Positions 15,157-25,015 are shown, counted from the first letter of the stretch. The stretch is DNA of 61,483 nt from an uncultured Acidobacteriaceae bacterium (GCA_903849645.1 CAINJJ010000020.1:1-61483), one strand, 5' to 3'. The notes: generated from the sequence alone by a model not told the origin. Numbers and translations are program-made.

Positions 15157-15473
15157 AGCGCGGCGACCTGGTCAGGGTGGCCGTCTCCGGCGACTACGGA
15201 AAACCGCGGCCGGCGCTCATCGTCCAGGCAGACGCCTTCGACCTGCATCCCTCGGTTGTCGTCTTGCCTTTGACCAGCGAGATGCATGACGCGCCGCTCT
15301 TTCGTGTATCCGTAGCCGCAAGTCGAGACACAGGCCTGCGTGTCCCCTCCCAGATCATGGTGGACAAGGCCACGACGGTGCCCCGCGTCAAACTCGGCGA
15401 GCGCATCGGCCAGGTGGACGCAACCACCTTGCAAACCGTCGATGAGGCGTTACGCGGATTTCTTGGACTTTAA
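15153..15473 (+). CDS. MazF/PemK-type endoribonuclease toxin
   Basis: The 106-residue protein begins MKRGDLVRVAVSGDYGKPRPALIVQ, which is the MazF beta-barrel start with the conserved GD-x-GK-RPA loop. VVVLPLTSE and the PSQIMVDKATTVP segment with basic and Thr residues match the active-site strands of MazF ribonucleases, which cut single-stranded RNA at short motifs. It overlaps the antitoxin by four bases. Confidence 0.88.
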   Translation: MKRGDLVRVAVSGDYGKPRPALIVQADAFDLHPSVVVLPLTSEMHDAPLFRVSVAASRDTGLRVPSQIMVDKATTVPRVKLGERIGQVDATTLQTVDEALRGFLGL

Positions 15474-15594
15474 TGACTTACCAGTGAACGCAGTCTGAAC
15501 CGCCCGGCAAACGCGCGTCTCTCGATCCGGATATACACACCCCCAGCCGATGCGATAGCCTTTCATCCGTCAATGGATTGAAAAGGAAGGGCCT

Positions 15595-17682
15595 ATGCGT
15601 CTCCGTGTTTCTCTGCTTTCACTCCTCATTGTTTCCGCCGGGCTCGGCGCCCTTGCGCAAGCCGCCCCCACCTGCGCCGACCTGCACCTCGTCCCCGCGC
15701 CCCGCGATTGCTCGGCCGTAGACGCTTTGCCTATCGGCGCCTCCGGGCTGGTCCTTCCCGCCGAAAAGGACGCGGCAACGGAGTTCGCAGTCAAGGACCT
15801 GACCGATACGCTGAAAGCCCGCGGTGTGGCCGTCAACCAACACGATGCGCCCACCATCCTCTTCTTCCGCGCCGACTCCGACGCAGGCCTGCATTTTCTC
15901 AAGGCTCATCACCTTCAGTTCGATCCGGCCATGAAGGACGAAGGCTATGTCCTTGCGCCAGAGGGTGTCCGCTCTGTCTTCATCGTCGCCCAGACCGCGG
16001 CGGGCTTCTTCTACGGCGCTCAGACCGTCAAGCAACTCATTCGCGGGGCCGGCAAGGACGCCACGCTCCTCGTCCCCACCCTCCGGGACTGGCCGGCGAT
16101 GGCCCATCGCGGCCTCTCCGACGACTGGTCGCGCGGGCCGCTGCCCAATATGGACTTCCTCAAGCGCGAGATCCGTACCCTCGCGGCCTACAAGTACAAC
16201 ATCTTCTCGCCCTACTTCGAGCACACCTTCGCCTACGCTTCCACGCCCGTCGCGGCTTTTCCGGGCGGCGCCATGACGCCCGACGAAGCCCGCGAACTGG
16301 TTGCCTACGCCGCCAAATACCACATCACCATCATTCCCGAGCAGGAGGCCTTCGGCCATCTGCACCATGTGCTCAAGTTCGAGCAATACTCCGGCCTGGG
16401 CGAAGACCCGCACGGCACCGTGCTTGCTCCCGGCGACCCCGGTACGCTGCCGCTCATCGGCGGCTGGTTTGGTGAGCTGGCCAAGGTCTTCCCCGGCCCT
16501 TACGCCCACATCGGCGCCGACGAAACCTCCGAGCTCGGCCTCGGACGCACCCACGACCAGGTCAAAGAACAGGGCCTCGGCAAGGTCTACCTCGACTTCC
16601 TCAGCCGCATCCACGCCCAGCTCGAGCCCAACCACAAGCAGCTCCTCTTCTGGGGCGACATCGCCGTCAACTCCCCGGAACTGGTCGGCACCCTGCCCAA
16701 AGACATGATCGCCGTGCCCTGGGAGTACGACGCCAAGCCCGACTTCACCGCCCTCATCCTGCCCTTCAAGAACGCAGGCCTCGAGACCTGGGTGGCCCCT
16801 GGCGTCAACAACTGGAGCCGCCTCTACCCCAACAACAACGAGGCCCTGGGCAACATCCGCGCCTTCGTCCGCGACGGCCAGAAGCTGGGCTCCAGGGGCA
16901 TGTTGAACACCGTATGGAACGACGACGGCGAGGGCCTCTTCGACGAGAACTGGTTTGGCGTGCTTTTTGGCGCGGCGGCCAGTTGGCAGCCCGGCGAGAG
17001 CTCGGAAGACGCCTTCACCGCATCCTTCGGCCAGGCCTTCCATCACGACCCCACCGGCAAAATCAGCCAGGCGCAGCGCGAGATCATGGTCGCCCACGCC
17101 TTGCTCAAGAAGGCCGAACTCGAGGACGCACAAGACGCCTATTTCTGGGTTGATCCCTTCTCGCCCATCGGCCAGCGCCTGGCCGGAAAGCTCCGCCCCA
17201 TCCTGAGCGAACTGCGCCAGCACGCCGAAAAGGCCATCACCCTTGTCGCCGAGGCCAGGGCAGCCGGAAAACTCGACAACCCCGAGGCCCTCGACGCGCT
17301 GGAACTTGGCGCGCGCCGCATCGACTTTGTCGCCTTCAAGTTTCAGGCCGCGGACGACTGCGCCGCGCTCTACGCCGACGCTCTCACGCTCTCCAAAGAC
17401 AAAGCCCGCTGGGACGAGGTCTCTGAAAAGCTCTACACCATCGGCTCGGCCAACGGGCGGCTTGAGGACATTCGCGACGGCTACTCACAGCTCGGCGGGC
17501 TCTACCGCCAGGCCTGGCTGCGCGACAACCGCCCCTACTGGCTTGAGAACAACGAGGCGCTCTACCACGCCGCCTCGCAGTTGTGGGTGGGCCGCAGCCA
17601 GCAGTGGAATCTGATTCTCAACCAGTGGTGGGAGACCCACACTCTACCTGCGGCGCAGGAGGCGGGCATTCCCTCGAAATAG
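15595..17682 (+). CDS. Secreted GH20 beta-N-acetylhexosaminidase-like protein
   Basis: At 695 residues this is an exported glycosidase expected to release terminal GlcNAc or GalNAc. Residues 1-23 are a signal peptide (MRLRVSLLSLLIVSAGLGAL). Residues about 35-155 match the GH20 N-terminal domain (YVLAPEGVRSVFIVAQTAAGFFYGAQTVKQL). The catalytic barrel follows, starting near RGLSDDWSRG. The conserved Asp-Glu pair is at 309-310 in HIGADET. About 250 residues after the barrel are helical and not recognised. AGGAAGG precedes the ATG. The nearby GH92 and GH3 genes support a role in glycan breakdown. Confidence 0.85.
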   Translation: MRLRVSLLSLLIVSAGLGALAQAAPTCADLHLVPAPRDCSAVDALPIGASGLVLPAEKDAATEFAVKDLTDTLKARGVAVNQHDAPTILFFRADSDAGLHFLKAHHLQFDPAMKDEGYVLAPEGVRSVFIVAQTAAGFFYGAQTVKQLIRGAGKDATLLVPTLRDWPAMAHRGLSDDWSRGPLPNMDFLKREIRTLAAYKYNIFSPYFEHTFAYASTPVAAFPGGAMTPDEARELVAYAAKYHITIIPEQEAFGHLHHVLKFEQYSGLGEDPHGTVLAPGDPGTLPLIGGWFGELAKVFPGPYAHIGADETSELGLGRTHDQVKEQGLGKVYLDFLSRIHAQLEPNHKQLLFWGDIAVNSPELVGTLPKDMIAVPWEYDAKPDFTALILPFKNAGLETWVAPGVNNWSRLYPNNNEALGNIRAFVRDGQKLGSRGMLNTVWNDDGEGLFDENWFGVLFGAAASWQPGESSEDAFTASFGQAFHHDPTGKISQAQREIMVAHALLKKAELEDAQDAYFWVDPFSPIGQRLAGKLRPILSELRQHAEKAITLVAEARAAGKLDNPEALDALELGARRIDFVAFKFQAADDCAALYADALTLSKDKARWDEVSEKLYTIGSANGRLEDIRDGYSQLGGLYRQAWLRDNRPYWLENNEALYHAASQLWVGRSQQWNLILNQWWETHTLPAAQEAGIPSK

Positions 17683-17728
17683 ACTGGACCCATCGGAACG
17701 TATCGTCATAATGGTCAGCAGGTTCGTT

Positions 17729-18014
17729 ATGATCGAAGGCTCTGACGGTAACTGAGGTCAGCGCCGTCAACTTCCGCCAGAATCTCGGCGAGATTCTCAA
17801 CCAGGTCCAGTACCGCAACGGCAGCATCGTGATCAACAAGGACGGCAAGCAAGTGGCTGCGCTCGTCGATGCGGACTTGTTCGCCCGCATCCGCCGCATG
17901 CGCGACCGGTTTGATGCGCTGAGCAGCAGACTCGCCGAGGCCTATGCCGATGTGCCCCTCGCTGACGGCATGGCGGAGATTGACGCAGCCGTAGCCCAAG
18001 AACGGCATTCCTGA
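17729..18014 (+). pseudogene. Phd/YefM-type antitoxin with a disrupted start
   Basis: From 17742 the frame reads LTVTEVSAVNFRQNLGEILN, then RNGSIVINKDGKQVAALVDADLF, a clear Phd/YefM antitoxin. A stop lies at 17730-17732 and there is no ATG, GTG or TTG before GTG 17829, which is inside the fold. An ATG at 17729 with AGG seven bases upstream is in the wrong frame. Removing four bases (ATCG at 17732-17735) would restore M-K-A-L-T-V-T-E, the usual start. So either a four-base insertion has broken the gene or a rare CTG at 17742 is used. The stop TGA overlaps the toxin ATG by one base. Confidence 0.65.
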
Positions 18015-18427
18015 TGCCGGGGTTGCGCGTGGTTGTCGACACCAATGTGCTGGTCTCCGGCCTTGCTTATCCCGCCAGCATTCCCGGCCGCATTCTTGGC
18101 GCCTGGCAGCAGGGCGCCCTCCAGTTCGTGCTCTCCTGTTACATCCTCGATGAGATGGTCCGCGTGCTCCCGCGCCTCTCACGCATTAAGATGAGCCCCC
18201 AGGAAATCCGCGACCTTGCCGACAGCTTTCTCTTCATGGCTGAGATCGTCGACCGCAGCAGGGAAGGGGATCCAACGCTTCGCGACAAGGCGGACCGCTC
18301 GGTCCTCGGGACCCTTCAGGCCTCAGAGGCACACTACCTCATCCCCGGCGACAAGGACCTCCTTGCTCTCGCCGAACGATACCCCATCGTCACCCCCGCC
18401 GCCTTTTGGGAGCGCCACGGAGCGTAG
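18014..18427 (+). CDS. PIN-domain ribonuclease toxin (VapC-like)
   Basis: The 137-residue product has the PIN fold acidic residues: Asp in VVDTNVLVSG (about residue 9), Glu in YILDEM (about 47), Asp in DKADRSVLGT and Asp in IPGDKDLLAL. This form (PIN_3-like, SGLAYPASIPGRIL) is usually paired with Phd or RHH antitoxins. It begins on the last base of the antitoxin gene. All acidic residues are present, so it should be active unless silenced by loss of translational coupling to the damaged antitoxin. Confidence 0.85.
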   Translation: MPGLRVVVDTNVLVSGLAYPASIPGRILGAWQQGALQFVLSCYILDEMVRVLPRLSRIKMSPQEIRDLADSFLFMAEIVDRSREGDPTLRDKADRSVLGTLQASEAHYLIPGDKDLLALAERYPIVTPAAFWERHGA

Positions 18428-18565
18428 CGTTGCCGAAAATCGAACCTGAAAGAATGGCGCGCCCTGAGTCTCCCCGCGACCCGCACTCTATGCTTTCGCT
18501 CAGCTTGGTAAAAATGGCCTGTCCCGAGTTGGCGACAGGCAAGATTCTCCATTACCGGGGCAGCG

Positions 18566-21139
18566 CTATTTCAACGTCAAGTCAGCGTTGAGCGGCGTGT
18601 TTTCGCTCGAGTTCCCCACCCGCAACACAAACTTGCCGGGATCGATGGTCCACTTGTGGGCGGCCTCATCCCAGTAACTGAAGGCGCGCGCGTCCAGGTT
18701 GATCGTCACATGCTTTGTCTCGCCCGGAGCCAGCCGCACCTTCTCAAATCCCTTCAGCTCGCGCTCGAGCCGCTTGGCCTTCGCCGAGGGGTCGGAGACG
18801 TAGAGCTGCGCCACCTCCGCGCCCGCTGCCGCGCCAGTATTGGTTACGTCAAAGCTCACGGAAACCGCTGAGCCTGACGCGGCGCTCGCCGGCACACTGA
18901 GCTTGGAGAAGCTGAAACTCGTATAGCTGAGACCGTAGCCGAATGGGAACAGCGGATGCTTGCCCGTCGTCGTCCAGTAGCGATATCCGACCATCAGACC
19001 GTCGTCGTACTTGACGTGCGGAATCACGTAATCCGAATGGTGGCCGTCAGTCTCTATGACATGGAGCGCCGTGTCCGCGCCCGCGATGGGGTAGTAGTAC
19101 TTTGCCGAGGGATTCTCCTCCCAACTGCGGTCAAAGCTCACCGGCAGGCGCCCCTCAGGGTTCCGCTTGCCAAAAAGCACCTCGCCCACTGCCGTGCCGC
19201 CCTCCTGGCCGGGGTACCAGGTATGCAGCAGCGCCGGAATCTTGTCGAGCCAGCGCCGCGTGTCCATGCCGCCGCCGCCGGTCAGGGTCACGATGGTGCG
19301 GGGATTGGCCGCCGCCACTGCTTCGATAAGCGCGTCCTGCCCCCACGGAAGCTCAAAGGTGCGGTCGTAGCCCTCGCCCTCCGTCGGCGGATTGAAGCCC
19401 ACCGAGACCACCACAACATCGGCCGCGGCGGCAAACTTCTTCGCGTCCTCCGCCACCAGCCCGGCTTCATCCACAAGGCCCAGTCCAAACCGGTTGCCGG
19501 CAAATCCCGGTAGATAATCGGCCGTCACGTTGACGGTCTGCCCGGCGTTGAGTTCCAACGCGCCCGACTCCGGCACCTGCCCCTCCACCTGCACCTGCTT
19601 CAGGACTTCGTTGCCGTCGACCGAAATCTTGTAGACGTCGCTACCCGACGCCGCAGCGAGCAGCAGGTATCTGCCCTTGCGCGGCGCTTTGAAGGCCGCC
19701 GTATAGCGGATGCTGCGCGGAGTCTTGTCCTCCGCGCCCCACCACTCCACCTTGTAGTCGGCAATGTTGGTCCGGCTGGCCGCTTCCGCCGCGCCGGAGA
19801 AGTCCTTGCTCGGGTAGGTGGCCATCTTCACGCCGCCCTCCCAGTGCGTTCCGTTGAAAACTTCATTGATATCCGGCAGGCCCCGCGCATAAAGAACGTG
19901 CACGTTGGGGCTGATCAAATTGGCGATATTGGCGATGCCGGTCAGCAGGCTCACCGGCTCGAAAGCCTGTGCCTCCGACGACCCGCCGCCGCCCGGAACA
20001 GCCGGCCACGCATCGGGACCAATGACGGCGATGGTCTTGATCTTCGTCGCGTCCAGAGGCAGCAGATGGCTCTCGTTCTTGAGCAGGGTAATGCTCTCGC
20101 GCGCGCCATCCAGGGCAATGGACCGGTCGTTCACCGAATAGGTTGAGTCGGCGGGGTCAAACTGCGGCCGGTCGAGGAATCCATACCGCAACGTAGCGCG
20201 CAGGATGCGCAACACCTTCTCGTCGATGGTCGATTCCTTCACCGAGCCTGCCTTGATGGCGGCCAGCAGGTTTTTCGTGTTCATGAAACGTGGGCCGGGC
20301 ATCTCCAGGTCCAGCCCGTTGTTTGCCGCGCCCACCGCATCGTAGGTGGCGTCCCAGTCTGACATCAGCACGCCCTGGAAGCCCCACTCGCCCTTCAGAA
20401 CCTTCAGGTTCAGAAACTCGTTCTGCGTGGCGTGCGAGCCGTTGATCAGGTTGTAGGAGTTCATCACCGAGTCCACATGGCCGCGCGTCACGGCGGCTTC
20501 GAAGGCGGGCAGGTACATTTCGCGCATGGTCCGCTCGTCGGCCTGCACATCCACGTTGTGGCGGTTGTACTCCTGGTTGTTCAGCGCATAGTGCTTCACG
20601 GTGGCGATGACGCCCTGCGACTGCACCCCCTCAATGAAGGGAACAACGATATCGCTGTTCAAAAATGGATCTTCGGAGAGGTATTCGAAGTTGCGGCCCG
20701 AAACCGGCGACCGGGCGATGTTCACGCCGGGCCCCAGCAGGAAGTGAACCCCGCGGGCCCGCGCATCCCTCCCCAGCCCCTCGCCGAGTCTCCGCGCAAA
20801 CCCGCGGTCCCAGGTGGCGGCCAGGGCCACTCCGCCGGCATAGGCGGTGGTGGGTCCCCAGGTGCGCACGCCCACTGAGGCGTCCGACATCTTCAGCCGC
20901 GGCAGCCCAATGGACGGAATGGCGTTGGTAAACATCCCGTCCACGCCGCCGATGAGGGTGATCTTCTGCTCCAGCGTGAGCTTGGAGAGCATCTCGTGCG
21001 CCCTGGCTTCAATGGCGGCTGAAGCAGGCACGGGGGCCTGCGCGAAAGCGGCATGGCTGGCGCCCAGAACAATGAGGGCAAAGCTGGCCAGAGCAAAGGA
21101 GAAAATCGATTGAGCGGTGCTATTCTTCGGGTTTTTCAT
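18566..21139 (-). CDS. Secreted GH3 beta-glycosidase with PA14-like insert
   Basis: From the ATG at 21139 the product is 857 residues with a signal peptide (FALIVLGASHAAFAQ). The GH3 barrel has KHYALNNQEYNR, and the nucleophile Asp lies in GVLMSDWDA. The second alpha/beta domain contains TIAVIGPDAWPAVPGGGGS. It is interrupted at about 420-570 by a PA14-like carbohydrate-binding segment (RYTAAFKAPRKGRYLLLAAA, VDGNEVL). A fibronectin-III-like domain ends the protein. This arrangement fits beta-glucosidases or xylosidases; specificity cannot be read. It follows the GH92 gene after 75 bases, so the two are probably one operon. Confidence 0.9.
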   Translation of the reverse strand: MKNPKNSTAQSIFSFALASFALIVLGASHAAFAQAPVPASAAIEARAHEMLSKLTLEQKITLIGGVDGMFTNAIPSIGLPRLKMSDASVGVRTWGPTTAYAGGVALAATWDRGFARRLGEGLGRDARARGVHFLLGPGVNIARSPVSGRNFEYLSEDPFLNSDIVVPFIEGVQSQGVIATVKHYALNNQEYNRHNVDVQADERTMREMYLPAFEAAVTRGHVDSVMNSYNLINGSHATQNEFLNLKVLKGEWGFQGVLMSDWDATYDAVGAANNGLDLEMPGPRFMNTKNLLAAIKAGSVKESTIDEKVLRILRATLRYGFLDRPQFDPADSTYSVNDRSIALDGARESITLLKNESHLLPLDATKIKTIAVIGPDAWPAVPGGGGSSEAQAFEPVSLLTGIANIANLISPNVHVLYARGLPDINEVFNGTHWEGGVKMATYPSKDFSGAAEAASRTNIADYKVEWWGAEDKTPRSIRYTAAFKAPRKGRYLLLAAASGSDVYKISVDGNEVLKQVQVEGQVPESGALELNAGQTVNVTADYLPGFAGNRFGLGLVDEAGLVAEDAKKFAAAADVVVVSVGFNPPTEGEGYDRTFELPWGQDALIEAVAAANPRTIVTLTGGGGMDTRRWLDKIPALLHTWYPGQEGGTAVGEVLFGKRNPEGRLPVSFDRSWEENPSAKYYYPIAGADTALHVIETDGHHSDYVIPHVKYDDGLMVGYRYWTTTGKHPLFPFGYGLSYTSFSFSKLSVPASAASGSAVSVSFDVTNTGAAAGAEVAQLYVSDPSAKAKRLERELKGFEKVRLAPGETKHVTINLDARAFSYWDEAAHKWTIDPGKFVLRVGNSSENTPLNADLTLK

Positions 21140-21214
21140 GACGCGGAAAAGGCTAACGCACAAGGCCGGGCGGTGTATAGCCGGCGTTGGCCAGGCTGTC
21201 CGCGCAGAGCCGTC

Positions 21215-23464
21215 TCAGTGCGCGCCGGGCGCCGTTCCTTCCGCAGAGGCCGAAGGCGGTGGCGGACCCTGCGGCCACTTGGTTGGCGCGCCCGCCATGG
21301 TCAGCACCAGCCGCCCGCCACCCGCGATCTCCCCATGCCGCAGCCACGCCCGGTCGAGCGGCTTGCCGTTCAGCTCCGCCGAAGCCACGTAGATGTTCGT
21401 CGCTGACACGTTCCGGGCCTCGACCGTGAAGTCCTTGCCGCCGGCCAGATGAAGCGCCGCCTGCGCAAACGCCGGGCTGCCGATGAGGTAGACATCCTGC
21501 CCCGCGTTGGGAAAGATGCCCAGCTGACCGAAGGCAAACCACGACGACATGGCCCCGGAGTCGTCGTTGCCGGGCAGGCCCTTCGGACCCCCATGAAAGC
21601 TCGCGGCCAGGATGGCGCGCACGTGTTCGGCGGTCTTGTCGTGGCGACCCGCCCAGACATACAGGTACGGCGCAAGAAAGCCGGGCTCATTGCCCACGTC
21701 GTAGCGCCCCGGCGCCGCGAAAAACGCGTCGAGGCGCTCGACAAAGGTCCGCGGACCGCCCATTGTTCCAATGAGCGACGCCATATCCTGCGGCACAAAG
21801 AACGAGTAAGTCCAGGAGTTGCCCTCATAAAAGGTGTTGCCGTTCCAACTGCAGCCGTCCATCGCGGTGAACGGCGTCAGCCGGCTCCCGTCGCGGTGCC
21901 GTGGCCGGATGAACCCCGTAAAGCCGGATTCAGTCATCCCGCCGTCCCACAGGTTCTTCCAGTTGGCGGACCGCTTCAGATACCTGGAAAACTCGCCGTC
22001 CTTGCCCAGCCCCTTGGCAAGCAGCGCGATCTCGTAGTCGTTGGCCGCGTACTCCATATGCACCGACCCGGGCCGGTCCGAGCCTTCCAGCGAGACGTAA
22101 CCGAGCGAGTGCCAGTCGTCCAGCCCACCCCTGCCCTCCTTGAAGTGGTCGGCGGGCGAGGCTTCCGCGTCGTGCACCTCGGCGGCATAGGCGGTCTCCC
22201 AGTCAATGCCCTTCAGGCCCTTCACGTAGGCGTCAGTGATCATGAACTCCGCGTTCGACCCGCCCTGTGTGCGCCCGTTGAAGTTGCCGCTGCGCGCGTC
22301 CGGCAGCCATCCCTCGTGCCGGTAAATGTCCACCAGCGACCGCACGATGTCCGCCTCGCGCTCGGGCGCAACCAATGTCAGCAGCGGGCCGGAGCTGCGA
22401 AAGATATCCCAGATGGCGTAGTAGTCGTCGTAATAAGGCTCCCCCGACTGCCAGAGCGGATTCTCGCCGGTCCTGTCCACAGGCATCAGCATCGTGTGGT
22501 AGAGCGCGGTATAGAACTCCTGCGCCTGCTCGTCGGAGGCGCCGCGCAACTCGACTTTGCCCAGAGCCTTGTCCCATGCGGCCACCGCGGAGGCCCGCGT
22601 GGCTTCAAAATCGAAGCCCGGAATCTCGGCCTCTGCGTTGCGCCGCGCCTGCTCAACGCTTACAAACGAGATGCCGACCTTCATCCGCACCTGCTGGCCC
22701 TTCCGCGTGGGAAAGGTCAGCCACGCCCCGGCGCTGGTCTTTGCCCCACCGGTGGCGTCGCGGCTGCCGGGCTGGAGCTTCTCCGCAACCCATGTCCCCG
22801 ACCCGGCGGCCGGCGTGTCGGTCGCGGCGTAAAAGAAGACCGTGTACGAATTCGTCTGCTTGTTCCAGCCCCCGGTCACACTCGTGGAACCGGAAACCTC
22901 TGTGGGCGAGAGAATCCGGATGGTTGAGCCGGTGATCGACTGCGACTCTCCCCAGGCGGGCGTCGACAGCAGGCAATGGCCCACGTCGAACAAGAGGTTC
23001 GCATGCGGACTGGCCGGATAGGTGAAGCGGTAAAGGCTCGTCCGCCGCGCGGCCGTAATCTCTACGCCAATTCCGGGGCGGGTGAGCGACACGCCATAGT
23101 AACCGGCACGGGCGCGCTCGTCCGCGCGCGGGGACTGGTAGCCGGAGCCCGCCGGCTCGCCCACGGTCGGCATCACCAGCACGTTGCCATATTTTGCACC
23201 GCCGCCTGTGCCGCTCACGTGCGTTTGGCTAAACCCGAGGATGTCTCCATCCGCGGCCCAGCCGGCGTTGGGCCCGTAGTCCTTTGACTCCATGTCAGGC
23301 CCAGGCTTCGCCATCCCAAAGGGAACGACCGGGCCTGGGAAGACATTCCCACCGCCATCCGCGCCGAGGAAAGGGTCAACGCGGCTGGCAAATTGGGCGC
23401 ATGCAAACTGGCCGGAAACCATTGCGGCAAAAAGCATCAGAGCTGGGCGAACAGACATCTTCAT
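21215..23464 (-). CDS. Secreted GH92 alpha-mannosidase
   Basis: The start at 23464 gives 749 residues with a signal peptide (ALMLFAAMVSGQFACAQ). VDPFLGADGGGNVFPGPVVPFGM is the typical opening of the GH92 N-terminal sandwich. TQGGSNAEFMITDAYVKGL, SVHMEYAANDYEIALLAKG and GNDDSGAMSSWFAFGQLGIFP mark the (alpha/alpha)6 barrel. GH92 enzymes are calcium-dependent exo-mannosidases, often alpha-1,2 on high-mannose N-glycans. First gene of the GH92-GH3 operon. A longer reading frame from 23530 adds a poor N-terminus and is rejected. Confidence 0.92.
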   Translation of the reverse strand: MKMSVRPALMLFAAMVSGQFACAQFASRVDPFLGADGGGNVFPGPVVPFGMAKPGPDMESKDYGPNAGWAADGDILGFSQTHVSGTGGGAKYGNVLVMPTVGEPAGSGYQSPRADERARAGYYGVSLTRPGIGVEITAARRTSLYRFTYPASPHANLLFDVGHCLLSTPAWGESQSITGSTIRILSPTEVSGSTSVTGGWNKQTNSYTVFFYAATDTPAAGSGTWVAEKLQPGSRDATGGAKTSAGAWLTFPTRKGQQVRMKVGISFVSVEQARRNAEAEIPGFDFEATRASAVAAWDKALGKVELRGASDEQAQEFYTALYHTMLMPVDRTGENPLWQSGEPYYDDYYAIWDIFRSSGPLLTLVAPEREADIVRSLVDIYRHEGWLPDARSGNFNGRTQGGSNAEFMITDAYVKGLKGIDWETAYAAEVHDAEASPADHFKEGRGGLDDWHSLGYVSLEGSDRPGSVHMEYAANDYEIALLAKGLGKDGEFSRYLKRSANWKNLWDGGMTESGFTGFIRPRHRDGSRLTPFTAMDGCSWNGNTFYEGNSWTYSFFVPQDMASLIGTMGGPRTFVERLDAFFAAPGRYDVGNEPGFLAPYLYVWAGRHDKTAEHVRAILAASFHGGPKGLPGNDDSGAMSSWFAFGQLGIFPNAGQDVYLIGSPAFAQAALHLAGGKDFTVEARNVSATNIYVASAELNGKPLDRAWLRHGEIAGGGRLVLTMAGAPTKWPQGPPPPSASAEGTAPGAH

Positions 23465-23740
23465 GACGGTCCTTTGGGAGGCAGACAGCAACAGGAGCCT
23501 GAGTTGGCCTCGTGCAAAAGAATAGGACAAGAAGGCGACTCCGTGTCTGGAGCCGGGTGCGCGAGCAAGGAGCGGAAAAGCTCAGGCGGATCCAAATGCC
23601 CAGCAAGTGCTGCGATATATGCAGAGGATTGCCTTTGTTGGTGGGGTTGCGGTTATCCTGTCACCGACCGGGACTGGGGCCTCGCAGGGTCCTGTTTTAT
23701 GGGCTGCGCCCAGTCCGCCGGGCCTGATTAAGCCCTGCTC

Positions 23741-23756
23741 TGTGACACATGTCACA
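23741..23756. promoter_or_regulatory. Crp/Fnr-family operator upstream of the universal stress gene
   Basis: TGTGACACATGTCACA is a perfect palindrome and fits the Crp consensus TGTGA-N6-TCACA. It lies 107 bases before the start of the universal stress gene. Downstream, GAATAAT (23766-23772) could be the -10 box, which would put the site over the -35 region. The Crp/Fnr-family gene at 25642 has the recognition residues expected for this motif. The 398-base gap between the GH92 start and 23863 shows no gene. Confidence 0.7.
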
Positions 23757-23862
23757 GCGCGGGGTGAATAATGTCACTGCCTGAATGGATTCGGGGGGCG
23801 CAGACTCGATTTCCAATAGGCGGAAAAACAGTGTGCGGCGCTGTGGGCGCCAGGAGGCATCA

Positions 23863-24735
23863 ATGAGCTTTGCAGCCGGTTTGAAGACCATTGTGGTAGC
23901 TACGGATCTTGATGGCCGGTCGGAGGGCGCCCTCGAGTATGCGAGCAAAATCGCCACCGCCTATGGGGCCAGGATTGTGCTGGCGCACGGCCTTGATCCA
24001 ATGGAATTTGCCGCCGTGGATTCCGTGCCCGGCAAGGTCTTGAAGGGAATGCCGGAAGAAGCCCGCGCGGTTTTGGAAAGACTCAGCGAGGAGTTAGTCC
24101 GAGAAGGCATTCACAGCCACTCCGAGGTCCGGCAGGGCGCCGTGGCCCAGATGCTGGTGGACGTAGCCCGGCAGTATGGGGCAGGCCTGATCGTGATCGG
24201 CACCAAAGGCATGGAAGGCGTCGGGCCCGTGGTGGTAGGCGCCATCGCCGAGCAACTGGTTCGGATATCGCCGTGCCCGGTGATGGCGGTAGCCGCCGAC
24301 TGGAATGCCGGCCCGTTCCGCCCCACGCCGGGTGGACCGGTCCTCCTTGCCCTGGAATACAACGATGCCACCTCTGAGGCGGTCGGCACGGCCTGGTCCC
24401 TCGCGAAGGTCTTCGAGCGGCCGCTCCTCGTGCTCCATGCCCGGGGTTCGGAGGGAGCTTCCGAGGTTGCAGATCCCGTCGCTGCGACACTCAAGGAGTT
24501 TGGTGTCGAGGCGAGCGCACAGGTTCCCGTCCGCTCCATCCTCAAGGTAGGCAATGCGGGCGACGCAATCGTCGAAGCCATTGCCGAGAACCACCCCAGC
24601 ATTCTTGTGGCCGGGGTCAAACGCGCCAGCGAGACGCCGGGGCCGCATGGGACAGTATTCGCCCTGCTAGCCAGGTCCCGAGTGCCGGTACTCTGTGTTC
24701 CGCCCGAGCCGGTAGCAGTTGGAGCAGCGCTCTGA
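23863..24735 (+). CDS. Universal stress protein, tandem UspA domains
   Basis: The 290-residue product starts at 23863 behind AGGAGG with a five-base gap. Domain 1 (about 1-145) begins LKTIVVATDLDGRSEGALEYA and has the ATP-binding loop VIGTKGMEGVGPVVVGAIAE, close to G-2X-G-9X-G(S/T). Domain 2 (about 150-290) is weaker: PVLLALEYNDATSEAV, then ILVAGVKRASETPGPHGTVFALLARSRVPVLCV. It may not bind nucleotide. Tandem Usp proteins are linked to oxygen, redox and energy stress. A palindromic Crp/Fnr-type site upstream suggests control by the regulator at 25642. Confidence 0.9.
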   Translation: MSFAAGLKTIVVATDLDGRSEGALEYASKIATAYGARIVLAHGLDPMEFAAVDSVPGKVLKGMPEEARAVLERLSEELVREGIHSHSEVRQGAVAQMLVDVARQYGAGLIVIGTKGMEGVGPVVVGAIAEQLVRISPCPVMAVAADWNAGPFRPTPGGPVLLALEYNDATSEAVGTAWSLAKVFERPLLVLHARGSEGASEVADPVAATLKEFGVEASAQVPVRSILKVGNAGDAIVEAIAENHPSILVAGVKRASETPGPHGTVFALLARSRVPVLCVPPEPVAVGAAL

Positions 24736-25015
24736 CAGGCCTGGGCCGTGGCAGCCATCGTGCGAAGACCGGCAGAGAAATTTGAACTTCGCAGTCGAAA
24801 TGAAACGGGCAGGTGGAATTGAACTCCCACCCGCCCACCACATCGATCCGGGCAGCCGGATCAGAACTCGTTGAAGGGTTTGGTCGCCTTTGGGATCCAG
24901 AACTTCTCCAATCCGCAGGACCAGGAACAAGCGCTCCGAGGCGGCTGGCGAGTCGGGTGCGAGTTCTACGCCGCGGCGACCTGGCCCGAGGAAAAGAGCA
25001 ACGAAAGAGGCCGAC

